From Eubacteriales bacterium (lineage in GTDB: Bacteria; Bacillota_A; Clostridia; Lachnospirales; Lachnospiraceae), in assembly GCA_030533315.1 (NCBI GenBank), contig JAUNJL010000050.1, forward strand, positions 1-17,241: a stretch of 17,241 nucleotides of DNA, read 5' to 3'. This document shows positions 6,716-13,791 of this stretch, piece by piece. The position numbers and the translations under genes are program-made. The stretch's first letter is position 1, and every line of letters begins with the position of its first letter. The notes beneath the pieces were generated by a model. The model saw only the letters and a list, made by a program, of their open reading frames with translations. It ran no database searches and had not been told where the DNA came from.

Positions 6716-7596
6716 CTTTCCTTCATCTGTCTGGCCAGGGACGTTCCCAGCTTTTCTGCCTGGCTTCTGGGGCCTGTGATGGTTTCCCGAAAATATCGTC
6801 CCGTTTCCTCCTCATAATACAGCCCCGTCAGGGTGAGCTCCTCACCGGCCGCCCTGGCAAAGGCGGCCACCGGGGAAGAGCAGCCCCCGTCCAGATACCG
6901 GACAAAGGCCCGTTCCGCCAGGGCCTCATCCCGGGCGTCAGGATCGTCGTAGCCCTCCAAATAGCCGTAATCCTCCCCCAGCCGGCCCTGCACGGCCAGG
7001 ATCCCCTGGCCAGCCGCCGGGAGCAGCTCCTGGTGAGAAAAATACCGGTGGATCCTGCCGGAAAGCCCCAGGCGCTTCAGCCCAGCCGCCGCCAGCACCA
7101 GGGCGCCGTACTGCCCCTCATCCAGCTTTCTCAATCTGGTCTGCAGGTTCCCCCGGATGCTCTTGATCTCCATGTCCGGGTAAAGGGTCCTTAGCTGGAT
7201 GGTCCTCCTTTTGCTGGAGCAGCCCAGGGGCTTTTTCCGATCCAGGCTCTGGCAGCCCTCCGGCAGCACCAGCACGTCCCTTGGATCCTCCCTCCTGGAA
7301 AAGGCCAGAAGGGGCAGCTCCCGGGGCACCTCCATGGGCATGTCCTTCAGGCTGTGCACGCTCAGGGAGCTCCTTCCCTCCAGGAGGGCATGATCCAGTT
7401 CCTTCACAAACAATCCCTTTCCGCCCACCTTGTCCAACGTCCTGTCCAGGATCTTGTCCCCGGTGGTCTTCATGGTCAGGATCTCCACCTCAAGGGACGG
7501 ATCCTTCTCTCTGATATAGTCCTGTACCATGCGGCTCTGGAGCACGGCCAGCTGACTTTCCCTGCTGCCAATGATCACCTTATGCTTCTTCGTCAT
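6712..7596 (-). CDS. hemC: Hydroxymethylbilane synthase (porphobilinogen deaminase)
   Basis: Polymerises four porphobilinogens into hydroxymethylbilane, the substrate of the HemD domain encoded next. Numbered from the ATG at 7608, residues of note are VIIGSRESQLA (11-21), LDKVGGKGLFVKELD (58-72), SVHSLKDMP (83-91, with the catalytic Asp89), GCSSKRRTIQLR (129-140, in place of the usual GTSSxRR), LPAAGQGILAVQ (196-207), and the dipyrromethane cofactor cysteine Cys243 in LDGGCSSPVAAF. Two starts are possible, 7608 and 7596. I prefer 7596 (294 residues) because GAGGAG lies just upstream of it and MTKKHKVIIGSR fits the family's short N-terminus. The gene overlaps the end of the precorrin-2 dehydrogenase gene (16 bases with this start), which suggests coupled translation. 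Confidence 0.96.
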   Translation of the reverse strand: MTKKHKVIIGSRESQLAVLQSRMVQDYIREKDPSLEVEILTMKTTGDKILDRTLDKVGGKGLFVKELDHALLEGRSSLSVHSLKDMPMEVPRELPLLAFSRREDPRDVLVLPEGCQSLDRKKPLGCSSKRRTIQLRTLYPDMEIKSIRGNLQTRLRKLDEGQYGALVLAAAGLKRLGLSGRIHRYFSHQELLPAAGQGILAVQGRLGEDYGYLEGYDDPDARDEALAERAFVRYLDGGCSSPVAAFARAAGEELTLTGLYYEEETGRYFRETITGPRSQAEKLGTSLARQMKER

Positions 7597-8068
7597 GATT
7601 CTCCTCATCCATCTCTTCCAATAGTTTTTGGATCGCCTCCCGGACCCTCCTGGCCTTTTTGTGATCCAGGCCGCTGGCCGTGACCCCGGCCACTACCCCG
7701 TCCCTCATGCAGATGCCAGGAAAGTAAAAGTCGCACTCCTCCTTGTCACTGGCCACGTTGACGTAGATCCCTTCCTCCTTGCAGATCCGGTAGACGGTGT
7801 CGTTAAGCTTCCAGTCGTTGGTCGCCGCCAGAACCATGTAGGCCGTCCCGAAATCTGTGCGCTTCACCGGGCGAAGGTGCAGGCGAATCCTGCCCGCCTT
7901 CCCCAGGTCCATGATCTCCGGGGTGACCTGGGGGGCGATCACCGTGATATTCCTCGTAAATTTCAACAGGGTCCTGACCCTTCTGGTGGCGACGGCTCCC
8001 CCTCCCACCACCACCACCTTTTTGTCGGAAAGATCCACGAACAGGGGGAAATAGGGTTTATTCTTCAT
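7580..8068 (-). CDS. Precorrin-2 dehydrogenase (short SirC/CysG N-terminal type)
   Basis: A 162-residue NAD-dependent enzyme that oxidises precorrin-2 to sirohydrochlorin. The Rossmann fold is clear: PLFVDLSDKKVVVVGGGAVATRR (8-30) has the GGGxVAxRR dinucleotide motif, followed by AATNDWKLND (81-90) and NVASDKEECDFYFPGI (104-119). The protein is shorter than Met8p or full CysG and ends soon after the DHKKARRVREAIQKLL helix, so the C-terminal dimerisation/chelatase part is reduced. Metal insertion is probably left to CbiK across the divergent promoter. At the position where CysG has Asp104 (NVVD) this protein appears to have Ser107, with Asp108 next to it. The start overlaps the hemA end by 11 bases, with GGAG 7 bases upstream of the ATG. 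Confidence 0.92.
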   Translation of the reverse strand: MKNKPYFPLFVDLSDKKVVVVGGGAVATRRVRTLLKFTRNITVIAPQVTPEIMDLGKAGRIRLHLRPVKRTDFGTAYMVLAATNDWKLNDTVYRICKEEGIYVNVASDKEECDFYFPGICMRDGVVAGVTASGLDHKKARRVREAIQKLLEEMDEENHDEEA

Positions 8069-9287
8069 AGATTTTCTCCAGTCCTGCCACGCATTCCAGG
8101 AACGCCCTCTGGTTCAGATTGTCCCTCAGGCCGAAGATCAGCTTGTTGACCACCTTCCCCGCCGCCGTCTCCACCGACTCCTTCAGCTTTTCCCTGTCCG
8201 AGGCGTCCATGGGCGTATTTTTTAGTATTTTTGCGATACGAAGATCCAGGTCATGGACGGCCTCCGCCTTGATCTCCTGGATCCGGGGAATCACGTCCCT
8301 GCCGTCCATCCACTGGTAAAACTCTTCCATCTGCTCCTCCACGATGGCTCCGGCGGCCTCCAGGCTTTCCTGAAGACCTTCCATCGAGACGTCCGACCGA
8401 AAGCTGTCCATGTCAAAAAGGGTAATGCCCTCCTTTGCCGCCAGCTCCGGCTCGATGTCCCGGGGGACCGCCAAATCCATGAGGATCAGCTCCTTCTGGA
8501 GGGGAAGGTCCTCAAACAGCTCCTCTCTCAGGGTAAAATTGGGGCTTGCGGTGGCACTGACCACCAGATCGCACTTGGGAAGATAGCTCATCCTGTCGCC
8601 GTAGTTGATGCGGTGGCAGCCCCTGGGGATGTTGACCACCCCGCTGCGGTACTGCCGCACGGTCACCGTCACGTCGGCCCCCGCCTCCCGCAGGGTCTGG
8701 GCCGCCACCTTTCCCATTTCCCCGTTCCCGATCACCATACAGGTCTTGCCCTGGATCCGGCAGCCCTGGGACTCCAGCATCTGGATGGCCTGATGGATGA
8801 CCGAGGGATTCCCATGGGGGAAATGCACCTGCGTCTTGATCTTTTTTCCCGCCGTCACCGCCATGCGGAACAAAACCTCCAGCACGCCGTCCGTGGCAAA
8901 GCATTCCCTGGCCAGGCTGAGGGCGTCCTTCACCTGGGTCAGGATCTGATCCTCCCCCAGGATCTGGGACTTCAGCCCTGCGGTCAGATAAAACAGATGC
9001 TCCACCGCCTCCTCCCCCTGACGCTTTACGAAATAGTCCTGGTAGGAAGGATCTTCGATGCCCCGGATGCGGCAGAGACAGTCATAAAGGGACGGCTCCG
9101 CCTCCTCATCCACGCTGGCCCACACCTCCAGACGGTTGCAGGTGGAAAGAAGGATGCAACCCAGGATCCCCGGCTCTTCCTTCAGCCTCTCCATGGCCTC
9201 CCCGGCGTTTTTTTTCGTAAATGCAAACAGGGCCCGGATATCCACCGGAGCCATGTTATGGTCGATCCCGATCATGGTAATGCTCAT
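8058..9287 (-). CDS. hemA: Glutamyl-tRNA reductase
   Basis: First enzyme of the C5 pathway: reduces glutamyl-tRNA(Glu) with NADPH to glutamate-1-semialdehyde. The 409-residue product has the catalytic Cys50 in LLSTCNRLEVW, the same number as in E. coli. It also has the N-terminal GIDHNMAPVDIR, GLKSQILGEDQILTQVKDA (about 104-122), the NADPH fold KTCMVIGNGEMGKVAAQTL near 183-200, LVVSATASP, and ILMDLAVPRDIEP near 270. A C-terminal helical dimerisation domain follows. It is the promoter-proximal gene of the operon. AAAGGAG lies 12 bases before the ATG, rather far. The family is a usual control point, through heme feedback or operon regulation; here the promoter carries a palindrome at the start site. 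Confidence 0.97.
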   Translation of the reverse strand: MSITMIGIDHNMAPVDIRALFAFTKKNAGEAMERLKEEPGILGCILLSTCNRLEVWASVDEEAEPSLYDCLCRIRGIEDPSYQDYFVKRQGEEAVEHLFYLTAGLKSQILGEDQILTQVKDALSLARECFATDGVLEVLFRMAVTAGKKIKTQVHFPHGNPSVIHQAIQMLESQGCRIQGKTCMVIGNGEMGKVAAQTLREAGADVTVTVRQYRSGVVNIPRGCHRINYGDRMSYLPKCDLVVSATASPNFTLREELFEDLPLQKELILMDLAVPRDIEPELAAKEGITLFDMDSFRSDVSMEGLQESLEAAGAIVEEQMEEFYQWMDGRDVIPRIQEIKAEAVHDLDLRIAKILKNTPMDASDREKLKESVETAAGKVVNKLIFGLRDNLNQRAFLECVAGLEKIYEE

Positions 9288-9332
9288 GATGTTTCTTTTC
9301 TCCTTTGCAGCTTCCTTTTCTCAAGAAAATGT

Positions 9333-9351
9333 CCCTCCGCCTTGTGGAGGG
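9333..9351 (-). promoter_or_regulatory. Leader hairpin of the hemA operon
   Basis: CCCTCC (9351-9346, minus-strand reading) pairs with GGAGGG (9338-9333) around a 7-base loop within the leader of about 75 bases. It shares its edge with the palindrome at 9351-9369, so the two structures compete for one base only. No T run follows, so it is not a terminator. Confidence 0.4.
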
Positions 9352-9369
9352 GTGAAACTCTCTTTCACC
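9351..9369. promoter_or_regulatory. Palindrome at the hemA transcription start
   Basis: GGTGAAActctcTTTCACC is a perfect 7+7 inverted repeat with a 5-base centre. It directly abuts the hemA -10 box and covers the predicted start of transcription. A repressor bound here would block initiation, and the same sequence would form a hairpin at the 5' end of the RNA. I do not recognise the binding protein. Confidence 0.55.
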
Positions 9370-9398
9370 ATCATAAACAGTAACGGAGAAATTGTCAA
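9370..9398 (-). promoter_or_regulatory. Promoter of the hemA-hemL operon
   Basis: TTGACA (9398-9393), a 17-base spacer and TATGAT (9375-9370) on the minus strand make a near-perfect sigma-A promoter. The predicted start is near 9363, giving a leader of about 75 bases. Confidence 0.87.
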
Positions 9399-9490
9399 TT
9401 CATTGTTGGTTTTGTAGGTTTTATTCTGTTTCTTCCCACGCCCCTCCTGGGTGCCCTGCGGCCCGGAAGGGGATCTGTCAGAATTTCGGA
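9399..9490. other. Spacer between the two divergent promoters
   Basis: This stretch separates the -35 boxes of hemA and cbiK. It begins T/G-rich and then contains a 10-pair hairpin with one mismatch: CCCCTCCTGGG (9441-9451) pairs with CCCGGAAGGGG (9462-9472). No T run follows on either strand. No open frame with a ribosome binding site is seen. The hairpin may be a protein-binding dyad, or a remnant without function. Confidence 0.35.
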
Positions 9491-9519
9491 GGCCTGCTCC
9501 GTGATTGACAAGGCAGGCC
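9491..9519. promoter_or_regulatory. Inverted repeat bracketing the cbiK -35 box
   Basis: GGCCTGC (9491-9497) and GCAGGCC (9513-9519) form a perfect 7+7 inverted repeat with a 15-base centre. The -35 hexamer TTGACA lies inside the centre, and the right arm lies in the promoter spacer. The position suits a repressor operator. The sequence is unrelated to the palindrome on the hemA side, so the two divergent units may answer to different signals. Confidence 0.5.
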
Positions 9520-9534
9520 AACTTTGTTTATAAT
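9505..9534 (+). promoter_or_regulatory. cbiK promoter
   Basis: TTGACA (9505-9510), an 18-base spacer and TATAAT (9529-9534) match the sigma-A consensus in both hexamers. Transcription would start near 9541. Confidence 0.85.
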
Positions 9535-9540
9535 GGTTTC

Positions 9541-9657
9541 TAATGATGTGCGCCCCGGGAAATGGGGCCGTAGGTTTTGCCTGTTGGGTTTTGGAAAAGG
9601 CGGAGCCAAAGAGGCCAGGGAGCGCCCATATTTTTTTGAAGGAGTGAAACCGCACAA
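9541..9657 (+). promoter_or_regulatory. Long cbiK leader
   Basis: The leader of about 117 bases holds a GCCCC/GGGGC hairpin (9552-9568), a possible GCCT/AGGC pairing further on, and a T7 run near 9631 just before the ribosome binding site. The conserved cobalamin-riboswitch box (GCCACTG) is absent on both strands, so I do not call one. AAGGAG lies 13 bases before the cbiK ATG, longer than usual. Confidence 0.35.
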
Positions 9658-10467
9658 ATGAGTGAAAAAAAGACAAAGGGGATCCTGGTGGTCAGCTTCG
9701 GAACCAGCTACGATCTCACAAGAGAAGCCACCATCGACGTCATTGAGGCGGATATTGCCCGGACATTCCCGGATTTTCAGGTATACCGGGCCTGGACCAG
9801 CCAGATGATCATCCAGAAGCTGAAAAAAAGAGACCACGTACAGATCGACACCGTCTGTGAGGCCATGGAGCGCATGGCGGCAGACGGCATCACGGATGTG
9901 GTGGTGCAGCCGACCCACGTGGTCAACGGCCACGAAAATGACCAGATGAAGGAGGACGCACTGTCCTACGCCCACCTTTTTTCCTCCCTTTCCATCGGGG
10001 ATCCCCTCCTCACCACGGAGGAGGACAACGAGACGGTCGTCCGCACCATTGCCCAGGAGTTTTCCCACCTGCGCCCACAGGAGGATGCGCTGGTACTGAT
10101 GGGGCACGGCACCACCCACTATGCCAACGCCATCTACGCCGCCCTGGATTACCGCTTCAAGGACATGGACTTTCCCCATATCTTCCTTGGCACCGTGGAG
10201 GCTTACCCCGGCATAGAGGCCGTCCTGCGCCAGGTCCAAGAGTATGGGCCAAGGCAGGTGGTTCTGGCTCCCTTCATGATCGTGGCCGGGGATCACGCCA
10301 CAAACGATATGGCGGGGGATGATCCCCAGTCCTGGCTCTTCCAGTTCAGGCAGGCAGGCTTTTCCGTCTGTCCGGTGCTGAAGGGGCTGGGGGAGTACCA
10401 GGGCATCCGGGATCTGCTCATCAGCCACGTGCGGGAGGCCATGAACGGCCTGGACCAAATACCCTGA
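9658..10467 (+). CDS. cbiK: Anaerobic sirohydrochlorin cobaltochelatase
   Basis: Inserts Co2+ into sirohydrochlorin, the first committed step of the anaerobic (early-cobalt) cobalamin pathway. The 269-residue product is the length of Salmonella CbiK and has its metal and catalytic residues: His150 in LMGHGTTHYAN, Glu181 in GTVEAYPG, and His213 in AGDHATNDMAGDDPQSW. VSFGTSYDLTRE (12-23) and QPTHVVNGHEND (84-95) are further family motifs. There is no signal peptide, so it acts in the cytosol, unlike the periplasmic CbiK forms. It is divergent from the hemA operon, which makes its substrate. Some CbiK proteins also load iron, so a part in siroheme synthesis is possible. The next gene points toward it and they share a terminator. 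Confidence 0.95.
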   Translation: MSEKKTKGILVVSFGTSYDLTREATIDVIEADIARTFPDFQVYRAWTSQMIIQKLKKRDHVQIDTVCEAMERMAADGITDVVVQPTHVVNGHENDQMKEDALSYAHLFSSLSIGDPLLTTEEDNETVVRTIAQEFSHLRPQEDALVLMGHGTTHYANAIYAALDYRFKDMDFPHIFLGTVEAYPGIEAVLRQVQEYGPRQVVLAPFMIVAGDHATNDMAGDDPQSWLFQFRQAGFSVCPVLKGLGEYQGIRDLLISHVREAMNGLDQIP

Positions 10468-10477
10468 CGGCAAAGGA

Positions 10478-10505
10478 GCCGCCGCCGGGAATGCGGTGCG
10501 GCGGC
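10478..10505. other. GC hairpin after cbiK
   Basis: GCCGCCGC (10478-10485) and GCGGCGGC (10498-10505) form a perfect 8-pair stem around a 12-base loop, 11 bases past the cbiK stop. No T run follows, so it is not a terminator on its own. It may protect the transcript end. Confidence 0.4.
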
Positions 10506-10535
10506 CTGCACAAACATCCATATCTGCAAAATAAA

Positions 10536-10581
10536 ATCGGCCCTCATAAGAAAGCGGTTCTGCTTTCCTATGAGGGCCGAT
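10536..10581. terminator. Bidirectional terminator between cbiK and the flippase gene
   Basis: ATCGGCCCTCATAAGAAAGC (10536-10555) pairs with GCTTTCCTATGAGGGCCGAT (10562-10581), with one mismatch. On the minus strand the stem is followed by TTTATTTTG, a good T-rich tail, so it mainly ends the hisH-hisF-ung-flippase unit. On the plus strand the tail is weaker (CCTTTGTCTCG), but it can also serve cbiK. Confidence 0.9.
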
Positions 10582-10616
10582 CCTTTGTCTCGTCCCCTTT
10601 TTTTGTCCCACTGGCC

Positions 10617-12245
10617 TTATGGGCGGACGGCCCCCAGCTTCCCTGCGATTCTTTTCAGATAAGAGCCTCCCGGCATCATGGCGAAATCCTCATCGGAGGG
10701 CTTTGTCACCACCAGGTAGACTAGGAAGTAGACGAAGGCCGCCAGGATCACCGATATCCCCAGGCAGATCACGTTGGAGTGCAGAAGGGCGTAAAGCCCA
10801 TAGTAAACGCCCCCCGCCGTCGCCGCCATGGGAACAGAGGCAAGGAGGGGATTCAGATAGGCCATCCTCCAGGGGTTTTGGTATCTCATATATTTTTTCA
10901 TGGCCCTCTCATTGAGGAGGCACATCACCACCGCGTAGACGATCATGGCAAGGACGATGGCATAGACGCCCAGATCCGTGAAAAAAAGAAGGAGCGCCAT
11001 GGCCGCCACATCCGCCCCCAGGGCGATGGCCGCATTTCTCATGGGAATGTTCGGCTTGCCGATGCCCTGGAGCACGCCGTTGGAAATGTTGGAATTGCCG
11101 TTGAGGATGATGGTGATGGCTCCCAGGATCAGCAGCTCCCCCGCCACCCCCGCGGTGGGGGGAAAGAGAAGCCTGGTGATGGGGCCGGAAAGCACGGCCA
11201 GCCCCACGGCACAGGGGATGGAGATAAACATGCTGATCCAGGTGGCCCGGTCAATCTTGTCCCTGGCCCCCGCCATGTTTCCCATGGCATACTGGGCGGA
11301 AACCTCCGGGATCATGGAGGTGGGCGCCGTGCTGGCCAGGGTCAGGGGGATGTTTATGAGGGTCATGTAGTAGCCGTATTCCGCATAGCGGCTGGTGATG
11401 AGGGAAGCCGCCTCCCCCTTGTGGCCCAGGATCCCCGAATACATGTAGCTGTTGATAAACCCGTTCACATTGTATATGAAGGCGCTGAGGATGATGGGCA
11501 TGACGATGAGAAGGATGGTCCTCATGACCTCCCTGGTGGTCTCATCCTCCGACACCACGTCCTGCCGGATCCTTTTTTTTATGGTTTTTTGGTTCAGACG
11601 GTACACCAGGAGCATAAAGATCAGAGCGGACAGCACACCGGCTCCCGTACCCAGGGTGGCTCCCGCCGCCCCCCAGGCATGGGTCACTGAGGGATCCTCC
11701 CCCTGGAACCGCCCCATCATCATCCCCGACATGAGAAGAGCCACCACCGCCACGAAGATCTGCTCCAGAATCTGGGAGACGGAGGTAGGCATCATGTTTC
11801 TGTGGGCCTGGAAATATCCTCGGAACACCCCTAAGATCCCCGAAAGGAAGATGGTGGGGGACAGCATTTTAAGGGCCAGCCTGGCTCCCGCCATGGACTG
11901 GGGCACCAGGATCCCGGAGCCGAAAAAGCAGAACAGGGCCACGGCCCCGCCTGCGATCACCACGTAGAGGAGGGCGCAGCGGAACACCTTCTGGGCGTCC
12001 CGGTAGCGGCGAAAGGCCAGCTTCTCCGCCATGATCTTGGACACGGCCTGAGGAATGCTGAAGGAGGCGATCATCAGAAGGATAAAGTAGACATTCTGAG
12101 CGTAATTGAACAGAGCCATGCTCTCGTTTCCAAGGGTGGCGGAAAGCGGACTCTTATAGAGCATCCCGATGATCTTTGACACAAGGGCCGCCACCATCAA
12201 AAAGGATGCGTTTTTTACAAGTGTGTTATCGTTCTTTTTCCCCAT
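10617..12245 (-). CDS. MOP-superfamily flippase, MurJ(YtgP)/SpoVB-like
   Basis: A 542-residue polytopic membrane protein with many hydrophobic segments along its length (for example around residues 15-30, 50-65, 90-112, 245-270, 380-395 and 480-515), consistent with about 14 helices. It begins with the typical cytosolic lead KNASFLMVAALVSKIIGMLYKSPL and has the motif FRGYFQAHRNMMPTSVSQILEQ near 140-162, shared by Bacillus YtgP (MurJ) and SpoVB. These proteins flip lipid-linked cell-wall or polysaccharide precursors. The sequence alone does not separate a lipid II flippase from a sporulation or polysaccharide exporter. It starts 15 bases after the ung stop, with AGGGG overlapping that stop about 12 bases before the ATG. 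It is the last gene of its unit, before a strong terminator. Confidence 0.9.
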   Translation of the reverse strand: MGKKNDNTLVKNASFLMVAALVSKIIGMLYKSPLSATLGNESMALFNYAQNVYFILLMIASFSIPQAVSKIMAEKLAFRRYRDAQKVFRCALLYVVIAGGAVALFCFFGSGILVPQSMAGARLALKMLSPTIFLSGILGVFRGYFQAHRNMMPTSVSQILEQIFVAVVALLMSGMMMGRFQGEDPSVTHAWGAAGATLGTGAGVLSALIFMLLVYRLNQKTIKKRIRQDVVSEDETTREVMRTILLIVMPIILSAFIYNVNGFINSYMYSGILGHKGEAASLITSRYAEYGYYMTLINIPLTLASTAPTSMIPEVSAQYAMGNMAGARDKIDRATWISMFISIPCAVGLAVLSGPITRLLFPPTAGVAGELLILGAITIILNGNSNISNGVLQGIGKPNIPMRNAAIALGADVAAMALLLFFTDLGVYAIVLAMIVYAVVMCLLNERAMKKYMRYQNPWRMAYLNPLLASVPMAATAGGVYYGLYALLHSNVICLGISVILAAFVYFLVYLVVTKPSDEDFAMMPGGSYLKRIAGKLGAVRP

Positions 12246-12260
12246 AGACCTACATATCCC

Positions 12261-12938
12261 CTAAAATATATTTTCGATCTGCCAATCAATGGGCGTCTGC
12301 TGCCGTTCCTCCAAAAAAGCGTTCGTCTGGCTGAAATGGCGGCACCCAAAGAAGCCCTTGCGGGCGGACAGGGGGCTTGGATGGGCCGCCGTCAGCACCA
12401 GCTGCTTCGGGTTGTCCAGCATCGCTTTTTTCTGCTGGGCGGGGCGCCCCCACAAAAGGTAAACGATGGGGCGGTCCTGCTCATTCAGAATGCGGATCAC
12501 CGCATCGGTGAAATTTTCCCAGCCGATGCCCCTGTGGGAATTTGCCTGGTGCGCCCGCACCGTCAGCACCGTGTTCAGGAGAAGGACTCCCTGCCGGGCC
12601 CACTTTTCCAGACAGCCGTTGTCCGGGATATAGCAGCCGCAGTCCTGGTGAAGCTCCTGGTAAATGTTGACCAGGGAGGGCGGGATCTCCACCTCCTTTT
12701 TTACGGAAAAGCAAAGGCCGTTTGCCTGTCCGTCGTTGTGGTAAGGATCCTGGCCCAGGATCACCACCTTCACCTGGCCCAGAGGGGTGTAATGGAAAGC
12801 GTTGAACATCTCCTCCGGCGGAGGAAAGATCTTTCTCGTCCGGTATTCGTTCATCACGGTTTTGTATAATTTGGCGTAATATGGCTGGCAAAACTCCCCC
12901 TTGAGGGCCTCCTGCCAGTCCCCTGCGATTGGGGCCAT
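12261..12938 (-). CDS. ung: Uracil-DNA glycosylase (family 1)
   Basis: Removes uracil from DNA as the first step of base-excision repair. From the ATG at 12938 the product is 225 residues and has every family-1 signature: GQDPYHND with the water-activating Asp64 (the same number as in E. coli), LLNTVLTVRAHQANSH near 121-135, LLWGRPAQQKK, and AAHPSPLSARKGFFG with catalytic His186. A longer start at 12953 is possible, but AGAGGTGAG stands a few bases before the 12938 ATG and MAPIAGDW looks like the family N-terminus. It lies 91 bases after hisF, past a long hairpin, and is followed closely by the flippase gene. Confidence 0.97.
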   Translation of the reverse strand: MAPIAGDWQEALKGEFCQPYYAKLYKTVMNEYRTRKIFPPPEEMFNAFHYTPLGQVKVVILGQDPYHNDGQANGLCFSVKKEVEIPPSLVNIYQELHQDCGCYIPDNGCLEKWARQGVLLLNTVLTVRAHQANSHRGIGWENFTDAVIRILNEQDRPIVYLLWGRPAQQKKAMLDNPKQLVLTAAHPSPLSARKGFFGCRHFSQTNAFLEERQQTPIDWQIENIF

Positions 12939-12960
12939 CTTCTCACCTCTCATCCTTCGT

Positions 12961-12994
12961 TTTTCCCCTGGGAGGCCGGCTCCCCAGGGGAAAA
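12961..12994. other. 12-bp inverted repeat between hisF and ung
   Basis: TTTTCCCCTGGG (12961-12972) and CCCAGGGGAAAA (12983-12994) are perfect inverse complements with a 10-base centre that itself contains a GCC/GGC dyad. On both strands the T run comes before the stem and the A run after it, so it is not an intrinsic terminator. It lies 22 bases before the chosen ung start on the transcribed strand, so it could affect processing or ung translation, or bind a protein. Confidence 0.5.
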
Positions 12995-13029
12995 CCCAAG
13001 GAGCCTGCGGCCAAGGGGATGATCTGCTG

Positions 13030-13788
13030 TTATTTTCTCACGGAAACGCCCTTTTCATCCAGGTATCCCTTCACCTGGGAGATCTCCAGCTCCTTGTAAT
13101 GAAACAGGGACGCCGCCAAAGCCGCATCCGCACCCCCGTCCGTGAGGGCGTCATAAAAATGGGAAAGCTCCCCCGCTCCGCCGGAGGCGATGACGGGGAT
13201 GGACACGGCACCAGATACCGCCTTTGTCAAGGGGAGGTCGTATCCCCCCTTTGTGCCGTCACAGTCCATGCTGGTAAGCAGGATCTCCCCTGCCCCCAGG
13301 GCCTCCGCCCTTTTTGCCCACTCCACCGCGTCGATCCCGGTGTCCAGGCGGCCGCCGTGCTTGTAGATGTTCCAGCCTCCGTCCGGGCGGCGCTTTGCGT
13401 CAATGGCCACCACCACGCACTGGCTTCCGAACTTGGACGCCGCCTCCGAGATCAGCTCCGGGCGGTCGATGGCGGCGGAATTGACGGAGATCTTGTCCGC
13501 CCCCTCCCGCAAAAGCCGCTTGAAATCTTCCACGGTGCGGATGCCTCCGCCCACGGTGAAGGGAATGAACACCTTGGACGCCACCTGTCGGACCATCTCC
13601 ACCACCGTGTCCCTCTCCTCACAGGAGGCCGTGATATCCAAAAAAACCAGTTCGTCCGCACCGGCCTGGTCATAGGCCTTTGCGATCTCCACCGGATCTC
13701 CCGCATCCTTCAGATCTACGAAATTGACCCCCTTGACCACCCGTCCTCCATGGACGTCCAGACAGGGAATGATCCTTTTTGTAAACAT
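13030..13788 (-). CDS. hisF: Imidazole glycerol phosphate synthase, cyclase subunit
   Basis: The (beta/alpha)8 barrel subunit that takes ammonia from HisH and converts PRFAR to imidazole glycerol phosphate and AICAR in histidine biosynthesis. The 252-residue product starts [20 protein letters not shown] with the catalytic base Asp11. The catalytic acid Asp130 lies in [10 protein letters not shown], in the same position as in Thermotoga HisF. Phosphate-binding motifs FTVGGGIR (77-84) and VIASGGAG, plus NSAAI (103-107), are in place. It follows hisH by three bases, with an AGGGAGGG ribosome binding site inside the end of hisH. The two subunits work as a heterodimer, which suits this spacing. 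Confidence 0.98.
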   Translation of the reverse strand: MFTKRIIPCLDVHGGRVVKGVNFVDLKDAGDPVEIAKAYDQAGADELVFLDITASCEERDTVVEMVRQVASKVFIPFTVGGGIRTVEDFKRLLREGADKISVNSAAIDRPELISEAASKFGSQCVVVAIDAKRRPDGGWNIYKHGGRLDTGIDAVEWAKRAEALGAGEILLTSMDCDGTKGGYDLPLTKAVSGAVSIPVIASGGAGELSHFYDALTDGGADAALAASLFHYKELEISQVKGYLDEKGVSVRK

Positions 13789-13791
13789 CTT

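Noticed and set aside
5376..6779. 467-codon plus-strand open frame opposite cobA-hemD
   Set aside because: Antisense shadow of a conserved bifunctional enzyme; no ribosome binding site and composition typical of reversed GC-rich codons.
9288..9657. Cobalamin riboswitch in the hemA-cbiK divergent region
   Set aside because: Expected from context, but neither strand shows the GCCACTG box or the usual surrounding core.
12789..12806. Catabolite-repression (cre-like) site ATGGAAAGCGTTGAACA inside ung
   Set aside because: The spacing between the TG and CG parts is off by one base, and the site is inside a coding sequence.
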